A stretch of DNA of 64,000 bases from Psychrilyobacter atlanticus DSM 19335 (GCF_000426625.1 NZ_KE384548.1:124001-188000), one strand, 5' to 3'. Positions 42,361-52,585 are shown, counted from the first letter of the stretch. The notes: generated by a model from the sequence alone, not told the origin. A program made the numbers and translations.

Positions 42361-45300
42361 TTATTTAGAAAGTTGAATGAGAAGTTCTCCCGATTCTACT
42401 ATTTTTCCCTCTTCTACGAAAATTTCCTCTACAATTCCCCCTGTTTTTGCAGTGATAGTTGTTTCCATCTTCATAGCTTCCATAATAACTAACTTTTGAT
42501 TCTCTTCTACTTTATCCCCTTTGTTAACAAGTACCTCTATGATAGCTCCAGGGATACTGGCACCTATTTGTAATTCGTTGTCAAGATCTACCATTTTTAC
42601 AATCTCAGTTGACATAGAAGAAGCTGACTGAGTTTTGTCTTTTATCCTTGTTTCCCTTCTGTTGCCATTTACTTCAAATGTCACAGTTCTATAACCTTCG
42701 TTATCCAGCTTAGATATTTGAAGGAGTGTTACAACCATTATTTTTCCCTCTTTAAGGCTGATTTCGCAAGTTTCTCCCTCTGCAAGACCATGGAAGTATA
42801 TATCACTTCCTAGTTTGCTGAAGTCACCATGTTCTTTTATGTATTTTAAATAATCTTCAAATACAGTTGGATAGAGAGCGTAGCTCAGTGCATCCTGCAT
42901 AGTGGGTTCAATTTTATGTTTTGTTTTCAGATATTCTTTAATTTCATTAAAATCTTCAGAAGGTAAAAGCTCACCTGGCCTGCATGTTATAGGTTCTTCA
43001 CCTTTAAGAACTATTTTTTGAAGACCTTTAGGGAAACCGCCTTCTGGCTGTCCCATCATTCCTTTGAAGTATGCAAATACTGAATCAGGGAAAGCAAGAT
43101 CTTTTCCTTTTTCAATAATATCCTCAGGAGTAAGGTTATTTTGAACCATAAATATAGCAAGGTCACTTACCATTTTTGATGATGGAGTTACTTTTACTAT
43201 GTCTCCTAGGAGCAGATTAACGTCCTTAAACATTTTCTTGATTTCACCGAATCTGTGTCCAAGACCAAAACTCTCGATTTGAGGTTTTAGGTTTGAATAC
43301 TGTCCTCCAGGGATCTCGTATTTATAGATTTCTGTAGAACCAGATTTTAATCCAGACTCAAATTGAGCATATACAGGTCTTACTACATTCCAATAATTAG
43401 AGATCTGTTGAACATCATCTAGATTTATTTTTGTATCCCTTTCTGTATTTTCTAGGGCTGCAACTACAGAGTTTAGAGAAGGCTGACTTGTCAGTCCAGA
43501 CATAGCATCAAAAGCGGTATCTATGATGTCTACCCCTGCTTCAGCTGCCATTAGGACAGTCGCAACTCCATTTCCTGTAGTGTCATGTGTATGGAGGTGA
43601 ATAGGGATAGATATATTTTCTTTAAGTGCTTTTATAAGTTTTTCTGCTGCATATGGTTTCAAGAGAGCTGACATATCTTTGATTCCAAGGATGTGCGCTC
43701 CCATAGCCTCTATCTCTTTTGCTTTTTTTATATAGTAGTCAAGGGTGTATTTAGTTTTTGATTTATCCAGGATATCTCCTGTATAACAGATACATACTTC
43801 GGCAATTTTACCATTTTTTATAACTTCTTTCACAGGGACTTCCATTCCCTTAATCCAGTTTAGAGAATCAAATATTCTGAAAAGATCAATACCGCTGTCA
43901 GAAGCTTCTTTTATAAACTCTTCAACTACGTTGTCAGGATAGTTTTTGTATCCCACTGCGTTGGATCCTCTTATAAGCATTTGAAGAAGTACATTTGGGA
44001 CTCTTTTTCTTATTTCTTTTAGTCTTTCCCAAGGAGATTCTTTTAAAAATCTGTATGAAACATCAAAAGTAGCTCCTCCCCACATCCCCAGTGAAAAGAG
44101 GTCTTTTCCAAGTATAGATGTATCCCTTGCTATTTTTAGCAGGTCAGTTGTTCTTACACGGGTAGCCATTAACGATTGATGGGCATCCCTCATTGTTGTA
44201 TCTGTAAGAAGTAGTTTGTTTTGGTTTTTAATCCACTCAACTACACCTTCTGGACCTTTTTCTTCAAGTATTTGTTTTGTACCAGAAAGTTTTTCAGGTT
44301 TAGGAGCGTTAGGGATATGCGGTACATCAAACTCTCTTTTAACACCATGGGTTTCATTTACAACTTTTTCAGCTATAAACTTAAGAAAATTTCCTTCAGT
44401 GTCTCTTTTTACAGAGATATCGAAAAGTTCTGGGTGTTCAGGTATAAATGCTGTTGTAAAGTCACCTTTTGCAAAGTTAGGGTGATTCAATACATTTACT
44501 AAGAAAGCAATGTTTGTTTTTACGCCGGTAATTTTAGATTCTTTTATGGAACGCAGAGCTTTTCTTATGGCATCTTTAAATGAATTACCATGAGATATTA
44601 CTTTTACAAGTAAACTATCGTAATAAGGACTTATCACGGCACCAGCATATCCATTTCCACCGTCAAGACGGATACCTATTCCAGATCCAGTTCTATAGAT
44701 GTCTATCTTACCTGTGTCAGGTGCAAAATTATTTACAGGGTCTTCAGTGGTTACCCTGCACTGGATAGAATATCCCCTAGTTTGAATAGCATCTTGAGAG
44801 GGGATTCCAATCTCTTCTGAAGTTAATGCGTATCCTTCAGCAATAAGTATTTGACTTTGGACTAAGTCGATACCAGTGACCATTTCAGTAATAGTATGCT
44901 CAACCTGGATTCTAGGGTTCATCTCGATAAAATAATGATTTCCATGTTTATCAACTAAGAATTCCAAAGTACCAGCGTTTACGTAGCCAACTTCTTTTGC
45001 AATTTTTAATGCATCGTTACATATTTCCTGCCTTTTTTCTTTGGCTAATGTAAGAGCAGGAGTTATCTCAATAACTTTTTGATGTCTTCTTTGTATAGAA
45101 CAATCTCTTTCGTAAAGGTGGAATATATTCCCATGTTTGTCTCCAAGAATCTGAACCTCTATATGCTTAGGCTGTTCAACATATTTCTCTATAAACATAT
45201 CATCTATACCAAAAGCTTTTTTAGATTCACTTTTGGCACTTCTATAAGATGAGATAAGCTCAGATTCCTCTCTTACTATACGCATTCCACGTCCGCCTCC

Positions 45301-45798
45301 ACCGGCTGCTGCTTTTAGCATTATAGGGTATCCACAGCTTCTTGCAAATTCAATTGCTTCGTCTTCGGAACCTACAGGTTTATCCACACCGGGGATAGTA
45401 GGAACTCCAGCTTTTGCAGAAACTAATTTAGATTGTATTTTATTTCCTAAACTCTCCATCATCTCGGCAGTGGGACCTATAAATTCTATCCCTGCTATAG
45501 CACATTTTCTTGCAAACTCAGGGTTTTCAGAAAGGAATCCATACCCAGGATGGATTGCGTCTACTCCTTTTTTTAGAGCTAGTTTGATTATTTCATCGAT
45601 ATCAAGGTATGCCTCGATAGGTCCTTTACCTTTACCTATTTGATAAGATTCATCTGCTTTTGTTCTGAAAAGAGATGTTTTATCTTCCTCAGAATAGATA
45701 GCAACAGTTCGTATTCCTAATTCTTTACACGCTCTTATAACTCTTATTGCAATTTCACCACGATTTGCAATTAAGACCCTTTTAAATCTTCTACTCAT
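42361..45798 (-). CDS. pyc: Pyruvate carboxylase
   Basis: A 1145-residue biotin enzyme that makes oxaloacetate from pyruvate, bicarbonate and ATP, feeding succinate/propionate or aspartate branches. Biotin carboxylase is at 1-450 (RVLIANRGEIAIRVIRACKELG; ATP-grasp loop AGGGGRGMRIV). The carboxyltransferase is at about 530-830 (LLTDTTMRDAHQSLMATRVRT; metal site HLHTHDTTGNG). The biotin carrier domain is the last 75 residues with biotinyl Lys in MEAMKMETTI. All three domains are in one chain as in the alpha4 type. ATG 45798 follows GGAGGTTGGA. It is a single-gene unit. Confidence 0.96.
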   Translation of the reverse strand: MSRRFKRVLIANRGEIAIRVIRACKELGIRTVAIYSEEDKTSLFRTKADESYQIGKGKGPIEAYLDIDEIIKLALKKGVDAIHPGYGFLSENPEFARKCAIAGIEFIGPTAEMMESLGNKIQSKLVSAKAGVPTIPGVDKPVGSEDEAIEFARSCGYPIMLKAAAGGGGRGMRIVREESELISSYRSAKSESKKAFGIDDMFIEKYVEQPKHIEVQILGDKHGNIFHLYERDCSIQRRHQKVIEITPALTLAKEKRQEICNDALKIAKEVGYVNAGTLEFLVDKHGNHYFIEMNPRIQVEHTITEMVTGIDLVQSQILIAEGYALTSEEIGIPSQDAIQTRGYSIQCRVTTEDPVNNFAPDTGKIDIYRTGSGIGIRLDGGNGYAGAVISPYYDSLLVKVISHGNSFKDAIRKALRSIKESKITGVKTNIAFLVNVLNHPNFAKGDFTTAFIPEHPELFDISVKRDTEGNFLKFIAEKVVNETHGVKREFDVPHIPNAPKPEKLSGTKQILEEKGPEGVVEWIKNQNKLLLTDTTMRDAHQSLMATRVRTTDLLKIARDTSILGKDLFSLGMWGGATFDVSYRFLKESPWERLKEIRKRVPNVLLQMLIRGSNAVGYKNYPDNVVEEFIKEASDSGIDLFRIFDSLNWIKGMEVPVKEVIKNGKIAEVCICYTGDILDKSKTKYTLDYYIKKAKEIEAMGAHILGIKDMSALLKPYAAEKLIKALKENISIPIHLHTHDTTGNGVATVLMAAEAGVDIIDTAFDAMSGLTSQPSLNSVVAALENTERDTKINLDDVQQISNYWNVVRPVYAQFESGLKSGSTEIYKYEIPGGQYSNLKPQIESFGLGHRFGEIKKMFKDVNLLLGDIVKVTPSSKMVSDLAIFMVQNNLTPEDIIEKGKDLAFPDSVFAYFKGMMGQPEGGFPKGLQKIVLKGEEPITCRPGELLPSEDFNEIKEYLKTKHKIEPTMQDALSYALYPTVFEDYLKYIKEHGDFSKLGSDIYFHGLAEGETCEISLKEGKIMVVTLLQISKLDNEGYRTVTFEVNGNRRETRIKDKTQSASSMSTEIVKMVDLDNELQIGASIPGAIIEVLVNKGDKVEENQKLVIMEAMKMETTITAKTGGIVEEIFVEEGKIVESGELLIQLSK

Positions 45799-45891
45799 TC
45801 CAACCTCCATCTATAATAAAACTTTTATTATTGTCTAGGAAATTATAAATTAATATATAACCTAAATTTTATCAAATCTTTAAATTAATGT

Positions 45892-46980
45892 TTATCTGGA
45901 TGCAACGTCAAGTTGCTTTTTTATCTCTTCTATTGTCCTGTCTATATCTATTTTTGTTATTTTTCCAAGGCACCCTATTCGAAGAAGTTTTCCGGAATAA
46001 TTTCCTTGTCCCCCTGCTAGACTGATTCCATTTTTATCGATTATTCCCCTGAAATTATCCATATCTTCAATTTCTTTGTGGGTTACTGCAACCAAGGTAT
46101 TTCCTCTGGCATTTTCATCCTTTACAAAATATTCAAATCCGAGTTTTATGAGTTCTTCTCCTAGATATATTCGAAGTTTTGTATGCTTTAATTGGATGGA
46201 ATCTAAGCCCTCCTCCAAAAGAAGATCACATGCACATTTAAGTCCTACCACCAAGGTAATAGCTGGGGTATAAGGGTTTTGCTGTTTTTCTTTTAAAAAT
46301 TTAATATATTTTTTTAAATCAAAATAAAATTTAGGTAAGTTTGATCTTTCCATAGCTTTTTTTGCTTTTTCGCTCAGGGCTACAAATGCCAGACCTGGAG
46401 GGAGTAAAAAGCCTTTTTGACTTCCGGCAATGACACAGTCAAGAGACCAATCGTCAAATTCCAGAGGATTTACAACCATACCACTGATAGAGTCTACAAC
46501 TAAAAGGATATCTGTATCCTTTGTAAGATCTCCAATACTCTGGATATCGTTTAAAACCCCGGTAGAAGTTTCACTGTGAGTCATAAGAATCCCCTTTAGA
46601 TCTGGATTAGCAAGGATTATCTCCTTAACATCTTTCAGCTTATAAGTGGAACCCCAGTCATATTTCAGATCAATAACATTAAGATCGTAGGTAGTTGTAA
46701 TTTCTACAAATCGCTGTCCAAAATTTCCTGTATTTATTACCAGTACTTTCTCTTTTTTTGAAAATAAATTTACAACAGCAGCTTCCATAACTCCAGTACC
46801 GGAACAAGTCAATGTAAGAACTTCCTGTTTGGTTTTAAAAAAGTGTTTCAGATCTTCACTGACATCACTAAATAGTTTCTTATAGTCTGCCATCCTGTGG
46901 TGGATGACATCTTCAGCCATTTTTTTTCTAATTTCTTCAGGAACATTTGTGGGTCCTGGTGTCATTAAGAGTTTTTCCAA
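45892..46980 (-). CDS. Class V aminotransferase (serine-pyruvate/alanine-glyoxylate type)
   Basis: A 362-residue PLP enzyme. The N-terminus LLMTPGPTNVPEEIRKKMAEDVIHHR is the hallmark of the alanine-glyoxylate/serine-glyoxylate aminotransferase branch. VVDSISGM holds the Asp that pairs with the PLP pyridine N, and GSQKGFLLPPGLAF has the PLP lysine. No ATG fits: the ribosome site GGAGGAG is followed six bases later by TTG 46980, giving LEKLLMTPG. Substrates cannot be settled; glyoxylate/serine/alanine or a phosphonate-like substrate are options. Confidence 0.85.
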   Translation of the reverse strand: MEKLLMTPGPTNVPEEIRKKMAEDVIHHRMADYKKLFSDVSEDLKHFFKTKQEVLTLTCSGTGVMEAAVVNLFSKKEKVLVINTGNFGQRFVEITTTYDLNVIDLKYDWGSTYKLKDVKEIILANPDLKGILMTHSETSTGVLNDIQSIGDLTKDTDILLVVDSISGMVVNPLEFDDWSLDCVIAGSQKGFLLPPGLAFVALSEKAKKAMERSNLPKFYFDLKKYIKFLKEKQQNPYTPAITLVVGLKCACDLLLEEGLDSIQLKHTKLRIYLGEELIKLGFEYFVKDENARGNTLVAVTHKEIEDMDNFRGIIDKNGISLAGGQGNYSGKLLRIGCLGKITKIDIDRTIEEIKKQLDVASR

Positions 46981-47128
46981 TATGATCTCCTCCAAAATAA
47001 AATATATAATAAATGATGTTCACTTATAGTTCAATTAAATTCATTCTTATTATACTAAAAAAAAAATGATAAGAAAAATATCTAAATAGTCTGACATTTA
47101 GACGAAAAAAATATGAATTGATGAAAAA

Positions 47129-48520
47129 TTATAAATTATAAAGTTCCTCTACAGATTCTTTTAAGATATTTAATCCTTTTTTTATCTCCTCTATTTCCAC
47201 ATCTGCAAAACAAAGTCTTACCCATCCATCGCTTTTTTCATCCAGTTTGAATATAGAACCAGGCAGGATTCCTACTTTCTTCTGCAGAGCTTTCAAAAAA
47301 AGAGCTTCACTGCTGATTTTATCCAGCTTCACCCAAAAATACAAGCCTCCCTGGGGAACCGCAAATAACTTAAGATGCTTGATTTTCTTGAGCAGGTCAT
47401 AGGCTACTTCGAATTTTTTCTTATAGATAGATCTTAATTTTTTAGTGTGGATCTCCCATGAATCGGAGCTTAGATAGTGTTCAAAGGCTCTCTGTATTAA
47501 ACCGGGGGTAGATATATCTGTATGAAATTTAGTGAAAGAGATATACTTTAATTTATCCTTGGGAGCGATGAGGAATCCTAATCTGAGACCCGGCATAAAT
47601 ATCCTGGAATAACTTTTAATGTATATTACCCTTTCACCTGTATCCATAGATTTTAATGAAAAAGGTTTATCTTTGTAGTAGAGATCTGAGCTAGAGTCGT
47701 CTTCGATTATATAAAAATCATGTTTTTCAGCCAATTCTAAAATTTTTAATTTCTTCTTTTTAGAGTAGGAGATCCCGGTGGGATTATGAAAGTTAGTCAT
47801 AAGATATAGATATGATATTTTTTCTTTAGCCAGTATTTTTTTTAGATTCTTTAGGTCTATACCGTCTTCTAATAGTGGAATATCTATAACCTTGGCACCT
47901 CCTCTTTTAAAGGATGTGATAGCTCCGGAATAACTGGGATTTTCAATGATTATATTGTCTCCCAAGTGAATTAAAGACTTGGTTATAAGGTCGATTCCCT
48001 GCTGGGCTCCAGAGATTATTTGAATATCTTCAGGATGGGTCATTATTTTTTCAGCTTCTAAATGTTTCGAGATAATACTCCGTAATCCTGCATAACCCTT
48101 TGGATCTTCGTAGGCAAATATTTTTTCCTGGTCCCTGTCTATTACAAAATTTATACAATTTTTAAACTTTGTAATGGGAAAATAATTCCCATTGGGATTA
48201 CTATTAGCGAAGTTAATCTCCCCCTCTACATCTAATTTACCATATTTAAAGGTCTCCATAAGGATCTCTTCCTCTAAAATGTTTTTTTTGATATTGAGGT
48301 TATTTACGTAGACCCCGCTTCCCCTTTTTTTATAAACATATCGATCTTTTTCTAGGGTATCATAGGCTTTTACAATGGTTATATTATTGACCCCTAATTT
48401 TTTAGCTAAATTTCGAATAGATGGTAGTTTTTCGTGTTCTGCATATTTATTTTCGATGATATCGTGTTTAATTGTTTCGTATATCTGAAGGTACAGTGTC
48501 TGCTGATTGTCTAAATTCAT
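47129..48520 (-). CDS. pdxR: MocR/PdxR family regulator (GntR helix-turn-helix plus aminotransferase domain)
   Basis: A 463-residue fusion. Residues 1-75 are a GntR winged helix (KLPSIRNLAKKLGVNNITIVKAYDTLEKDRYVYKKRGSGVYV). The rest is a fold-type I aminotransferase domain that binds PLP, with the PLP Lys in IYIKSYSRIFMPGLRLGF. Such proteins (PdxR, MocR) sense PLP and control vitamin B6 synthesis. It is divergent from pdxS-pdxT, 113 bases apart, which strongly supports a PdxR role as regulator of pdxST. Confidence 0.9.
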   Translation of the reverse strand: MNLDNQQTLYLQIYETIKHDIIENKYAEHEKLPSIRNLAKKLGVNNITIVKAYDTLEKDRYVYKKRGSGVYVNNLNIKKNILEEEILMETFKYGKLDVEGEINFANSNPNGNYFPITKFKNCINFVIDRDQEKIFAYEDPKGYAGLRSIISKHLEAEKIMTHPEDIQIISGAQQGIDLITKSLIHLGDNIIIENPSYSGAITSFKRGGAKVIDIPLLEDGIDLKNLKKILAKEKISYLYLMTNFHNPTGISYSKKKKLKILELAEKHDFYIIEDDSSSDLYYKDKPFSLKSMDTGERVIYIKSYSRIFMPGLRLGFLIAPKDKLKYISFTKFHTDISTPGLIQRAFEHYLSSDSWEIHTKKLRSIYKKKFEVAYDLLKKIKHLKLFAVPQGGLYFWVKLDKISSEALFLKALQKKVGILPGSIFKLDEKSDGWVRLCFADVEIEEIKKGLNILKESVEELYNL

Positions 48521-48565
48521 CTTATCTCCTCCTTAATTGTATCGGTACACTTTTAATAGTTATGA

Positions 48566-48594
48566 TTGAATATATTATATATGAGGCGTATCAT
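48566..48594 (+). promoter_or_regulatory. pdxST promoter
   Basis: TTGAAT (48566-48571), a 17-base spacer and TATCAT (48589-48594). The spacer and flanks contain GTATCGGTACAC and AGTGTC strings that may be part of a PdxR operator. Confidence 0.55.
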
Positions 48595-48633
48595 AGTGTC
48601 AAAGAAAAAACACTATAAAAAGGGGGATAAAGT

Positions 48634-49506
48634 ATGAGATATGAATTGAATAAAAATTTGGCACAGATGTTAAAAGGTGGAGTTATAATGGATGTAACAA
48701 ATGCTGAGGAAGCGATAATAGCTGAGCAGGCAGGAGCTTGTGCAGTGATGGCCCTTGAGAGAGTCCCAGCAGACATCAGGAAGGATGGAGGAGTAGCTAG
48801 AGCTTCAGATCCTGATATGATCAAAAAAATTCAAGCTGCGGTATCTATACCTGTTATGGCAAAGGTAAGAATTGGTCACTTTGTAGAAGCACAGATTTTA
48901 GAAGCGTTAGAAGTTGACTATATCGATGAAAGTGAAGTATTGACACCTGCTGATCCTGCACTTCATATAAATAAATCTAACTACAGTGTTCCATTTGTTT
49001 GTGGAGCAAAAAATCTTGGAGAAGCTCTCAGAAGAATCAGTGAAGGTGCATCGATGATAAGGACTAAAGGTGAGCCAGGAACGGGAGATGTTATAGAAGC
49101 TGTAAGACATATGAGAATGATGAATAACGAGATAAGCAGGGTTCAGGGACTTTCAAAAGATGAACTTTATAACGCAGCCAAGGAACTAGGAGCTCCGATA
49201 GATCTAGTTGAGTATATCCATGAAAATGGGAAACTTCCAGTTGTAAACTTTGCTGCTGGTGGTGTAGCTACACCTGCCGATGCAGCTATGATGATGCAGT
49301 TAGGTTGTGACGGAGTATTTGTAGGGTCGGGGATATTCAAATCTGGTGATCCGAGAAAGAGAGCTGCTGCTGTAGTTAAGGCTGTGACTCATTATAATGA
49401 TCCTAAAATTTTAGCTGAAATTTCTACCAACCTTGGAGAAGCCATGGTAGGGATAAATGTTTACTCTATAGATACCAATGAATTGATGGCTCATAGGGGA
49501 TATTAA
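48634..49506 (+). CDS. pdxS: Pyridoxal 5'-phosphate synthase subunit PdxS
   Basis: A 290-residue PLP synthase lyase subunit that builds PLP from ribose 5-phosphate, glyceraldehyde 3-phosphate and ammonia. The start [23 protein letters not shown] is typical, with the catalytic lysine in [15 protein letters not shown] and the phosphate site in [21 protein letters not shown]. It is cotranscribed with pdxT (one-base gap) and divergent from pdxR. Confidence 0.96.
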   Translation: MRYELNKNLAQMLKGGVIMDVTNAEEAIIAEQAGACAVMALERVPADIRKDGGVARASDPDMIKKIQAAVSIPVMAKVRIGHFVEAQILEALEVDYIDESEVLTPADPALHINKSNYSVPFVCGAKNLGEALRRISEGASMIRTKGEPGTGDVIEAVRHMRMMNNEISRVQGLSKDELYNAAKELGAPIDLVEYIHENGKLPVVNFAAGGVATPADAAMMMQLGCDGVFVGSGIFKSGDPRKRAAAVVKAVTHYNDPKILAEISTNLGEAMVGINVYSIDTNELMAHRGY

Positions 49507-49507
49507 G

Positions 49508-50077
49508 ATGAAGTGCATAGGTGTTTTGGCACTTCAGGGTGCTTTTCGTGAACATATAGATATCATACAATCACTTGGTTATAAAGGGGTTGAAGTTAGA
49601 AAAACTGAAGATTTAAACTCTATAGATGGTCTTATTCTGCCTGGTGGGGAGAGTACTGCCATGGGTAAACTCCTGGTAGACTTTAACCTCAAAGAAATTT
49701 TGATTCAAAAGATCAGGGGAGGACTTCCTGTTTGGGGGACCTGTGCCGGGATGATCTTATTGGCTAAAGAGATAGCTGATGATAAGGTAATTCATCTACC
49801 CCTTATGGATATTGTGGTGAGGAGAAATGGTTATGGGAGACAGCTGGGAAGTTTTAAGATAGACGGTATCTTTAAGGGGATAGAGAATAAAATCCCCATG
49901 GTCTTCATACGGGCACCCTATATAGAGAGTGTGGGAAAAGATGTAGAGATACTAGGGAAAGTAGATGGAAGGATAGTGGGTGCAAGAGAAGATAATCTGC
50001 TGGTAACATCTTTTCACCCTGAATTGACAGATAATTTGGAGCTACATAGATATTTTATAGAGATGGTAGATAGATAG
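49508..50077 (+). CDS. pdxT: Pyridoxal 5'-phosphate synthase glutaminase subunit PdxT
   Basis: A 189-residue glutaminase that supplies ammonia to PdxS. GVLALQGAFREH, GGESTAMG, the nucleophile Cys in VWGTCAGMILLA, and the catalytic His/Glu in TSFHPELT are all present. Length is normal. It directly follows pdxS and ends at a strong terminator. Confidence 0.96.
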   Translation: MKCIGVLALQGAFREHIDIIQSLGYKGVEVRKTEDLNSIDGLILPGGESTAMGKLLVDFNLKEILIQKIRGGLPVWGTCAGMILLAKEIADDKVIHLPLMDIVVRRNGYGRQLGSFKIDGIFKGIENKIPMVFIRAPYIESVGKDVEILGKVDGRIVGAREDNLLVTSFHPELTDNLELHRYFIEMVDR

Positions 50078-50079
50078 TA

Positions 50080-50123
50080 AAAAAGGAAAAGAGCTTTCTC
50101 AATTGAAAGTTCTTTTCCTTTTT
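50080..50123. terminator. Bidirectional terminator
   Basis: AAAAAGGAAAAGAGCTTTC, loop TCAATT, GAAAGTTCTTTTCCTTTTT. It separates the convergent pdxT and cyclophilin genes. Confidence 0.9.
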
Positions 50124-50133
50124 ATAAAATTTA

Positions 50134-51141
50134 TTACTTTGTTTCCGGCTCTTCAGATTTATCTGAAGATTCAGAACTGCTCTCTGTAGAAGTTTCAGTA
50201 ATAGTACCTGTGTCATCACTGGTAACTACAGATACATCTTCACTAGTTACGTTGTCAGATTTACTGACAGTAACAGAAGTAGCTATAACGGAGAGGTTGT
50301 CTTCGTTACGTTCTTCTAGTCTCTCGCTAGGAGAAGCCTCTTCTTTCTTTTTAGCAGCAGTATACTTATTATCTATATATCTTATCCAAGCTGGGATAAA
50401 TTTTGGATCATAAGGTTTAGATGTTTTTAATTTTGTTTCTTGGATTCTTTCTAGTTCATCCTTATAGTTAGTATAAGTTTCAGTAAAAATTGGATCAGTA
50501 ATATCTTTTACCGGATATTTCTTTAAACCTGGAAAATTTCTGTCTAAAGTTTCATTCCAAAAATCAACTCTGTCTTTTTCAAGTGCCAAGAAGAAATCTA
50601 CATCTCCTTCGAACCTAATTTCTCTAATTCTGTCCCCTATTTCTAACTTTCTGATAACACCGAGGTCAGCATCGGAGATAACTTCTCCGAATACTGTATG
50701 TTTCTGATTTAACCAGTCAGCGGCATACATTGTCATGAAAAATTGAGAACCACCAGTATTAGGACCTGCATTTGCCATAGCCAGCATACCTGTCTGGTAG
50801 AAATCTAACCACTCTACAAATTCATCTTCAATTTGATAACCAGGGCCACCTAAACCAGTTTCTAAAGGGTCTCCTCCTTGAGCCATAAAGTTATCTACAA
50901 CTCTATGGAACTTTAGGTCATCATAAAAACCTCTTTTAGCTAGGTTTATAAAGTTTGCTACTGTAACAGGAGCAGCTTCAGGATAAAGATAGAAGTTGAT
51001 ATCTCCTTGAGTAGTAACTATTGTTGCTTTGATATTATTGATTTTTGCGACTTCTCCGGCTCTCATGGCTCTTCTGATAGATGAGCACCCTCCTAAAACT
51101 AGAAGTAGGAGGAGTGCAGAGATAAGTGATATTTTTTTCAT
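50134..51141 (-). CDS. Cyclophilin-type peptidyl-prolyl isomerase lipoprotein with low-complexity tail
   Basis: A 335-residue exported foldase. Lipobox LGGC makes Cys19 the lipidated residue. The cyclophilin domain (about 40-195) has FHRVVDNFMAQGGDPLETGLGG, GMLAMANAGPNTGGSQFFMT and HTVFGEV. After residue 270 the protein becomes a Ser/Thr/Asp/Glu-rich tail (TSVTVSKSDNVTSEDVSVV and on), low-complexity and probably flexible or an envelope linker. It lies 23 bases after the next upstream cyclophilin gene in the same direction. Confidence 0.88.
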   Translation of the reverse strand: MKKISLISALLLLLVLGGCSSIRRAMRAGEVAKINNIKATIVTTQGDINFYLYPEAAPVTVANFINLAKRGFYDDLKFHRVVDNFMAQGGDPLETGLGGPGYQIEDEFVEWLDFYQTGMLAMANAGPNTGGSQFFMTMYAADWLNQKHTVFGEVISDADLGVIRKLEIGDRIREIRFEGDVDFFLALEKDRVDFWNETLDRNFPGLKKYPVKDITDPIFTETYTNYKDELERIQETKLKTSKPYDPKFIPAWIRYIDNKYTAAKKKEEASPSERLEERNEDNLSVIATSVTVSKSDNVTSEDVSVVTSDDTGTITETSTESSSESSDKSEEPETK

Positions 51142-51164
51142 GTGTATACCTCCGAATTTTAGAA

Positions 51165-51818
51165 TTATTTTAAGTTAGGGAAATCTTTAGCTAACTCTGT
51201 GTTTAATTCAGCTAAAAGTTCCTTGTTTGCTTCTAAAAATGCATCTACATCTCCAGTGATTTCAATAGTTTCTATGATATCATTTTGAGCTACTTTGTTA
51301 ACTACATCTTGATCTTCAGAAGATACAACTTCTCCGAAGATAGTATGCTTATGGTTTAACCAAGTAGTTTCTGTATGAGTGATGAAAAATTGAGAACCGT
51401 TTGTATTTGGACCAGAGTTAGCCATAGCTAAGATTCCAGGCTTATTGAATACTAATTCTTTTACGAATTCGTCTTTGAAGTTATATCCAGGGCCACCCAT
51501 TCCTGTACCTTGTGGGCATCCACCTTGAATCATAAAGTCAGCGATAACTCTATGGAATTTTAACTTGTTGTAGTACCCTTTTTTAGATAAGTTTACGAAG
51601 TTAAGTACTGTAAATGGTGTTTCATTTGGAAATAATTTTATGTTGATATCTCCCTTATTAGTTTTGATCTTTGCAATTAAATTTGTGTTTGACACGATTG
51701 TTGCCTCCTTTTGTATTGTAGTTGCATTTTTTACGTTGTTTGCTCTTCTTTTCATTACAAAAAATATGATGATTAATATAACTATCACATTTATTGCTAT
51801 TTTAGTTCCTGTATTCAT
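51165..51818 (-). CDS. Membrane-anchored cyclophilin-type peptidyl-prolyl isomerase
   Basis: A 217-residue foldase with one N-terminal hydrophobic anchor (KIAINVIVILIIIFFVM) and an outward cyclophilin domain: KLKFHRVIADFMIQGGCPQGTGMGGPG, GILAMANSGPNTNGSQFFIT, LNHKHTIFGEVV. ATG 51818 follows GGAGGT with nine bases between; further in-frame codons upstream lack a ribosome site. It is a close paralog of the lipoprotein encoded next, so the two arose by duplication. Confidence 0.87.
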   Translation of the reverse strand: MNTGTKIAINVIVILIIIFFVMKRRANNVKNATTIQKEATIVSNTNLIAKIKTNKGDINIKLFPNETPFTVLNFVNLSKKGYYNKLKFHRVIADFMIQGGCPQGTGMGGPGYNFKDEFVKELVFNKPGILAMANSGPNTNGSQFFITHTETTWLNHKHTIFGEVVSSEDQDVVNKVAQNDIIETIEITGDVDAFLEANKELLAELNTELAKDFPNLK

Positions 51819-51916
51819 ATCGAAATATACCTCCATTTTAACATAGTAATTTGACTTGTGCAATATCTAGTAAAAACTAGATTAATCCATGTTTTTTACT
51901 GTTAATATTAGTAATT

Positions 51917-52585
51917 TTATTTGTTTTTCATTTCGGTACTGAAAACTTTTTTAAGTTCTTCTTGAGATATAGTCCCATAGATATCGTAAGTCCATTTTTT
52001 TACCAACGATTCCTTTAATCCGTCCAATGCTGTTTTACACTGAATAGTTTTCTTTTCTAAGACACTCCATTTACTCCTAACAACAACTAGTTGATCTAAG
52101 ATATTCATTTGATCATCCTCTTGGATAGCGTCTCTCAGCTCTGCTTCTAGTTTTCCTTCGTTGTCTAAGATGATATCGGCTTGCTTTAACAAATTTTCCA
52201 TCTTTGTTTCTAATTCTTTGATCTGATATTTAAATAATTTCTCAACAGCTTCTGCACCAGATTTACCACTTAGCTTTTCTCTTTTTTCCACCTCATCCAA
52301 AATATAGTCAATGTTGATATTGTGAAGTTTCATGATATCATTGACAATTCCCATTAAAGATTCTATTTTTTTATCATCTAGATCGTCTAGATTTTCTGAG
52401 ATGTCGTTGGAAAATTCAAGATATAATTTTTCATACTTAGGAATAAACTCCAACTTAACTTTCTGCATCCCGTCATAGTCATCTAAATTTTGATAGTTTT
52501 GATAGTCTTTGTCCATCTTCATCAAAACTTTTAATATCACTTCACTGGCAAATTTTTTAAATTCTTTAATTTTTTCTAATTTCAT
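51917..52585 (-). CDS. Coiled-coil protein of unknown function
   Basis: A 222-residue, highly charged, cysteine-poor protein with no signal peptide or membrane segment. Most of it is predicted amphipathic helix with heptad-like repeats, for example around residues 120-160 (LFKYQIKELETKMENLLKQ). No domain is recognised. It is 28 bases after the BaiN/YhiN-type flavoprotein gene in the same direction, so it may be cotranscribed. Function cannot be stated. Confidence 0.7.
   Translation of the reverse strand: MKLEKIKEFKKFASEVILKVLMKMDKDYQNYQNLDDYDGMQKVKLEFIPKYEKLYLEFSNDISENLDDLDDKKIESLMGIVNDIMKLHNINIDYILDEVEKREKLSGKSGAEAVEKLFKYQIKELETKMENLLKQADIILDNEGKLEAELRDAIQEDDQMNILDQLVVVRSKWSVLEKKTIQCKTALDGLKESLVKKWTYDIYGTISQEELKKVFSTEMKNK

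Noticed and set aside
44216-44768. Overlapping plus-strand frames within pyruvate carboxylase
   Set aside because: Shadow frames opposite a well-conserved gene.
48539-48600. PdxR operator made of GTATCGGTACAC and GTATCATAGTGT
   Set aside because: Only the first five bases agree between the two copies, so a defined site cannot be supported.
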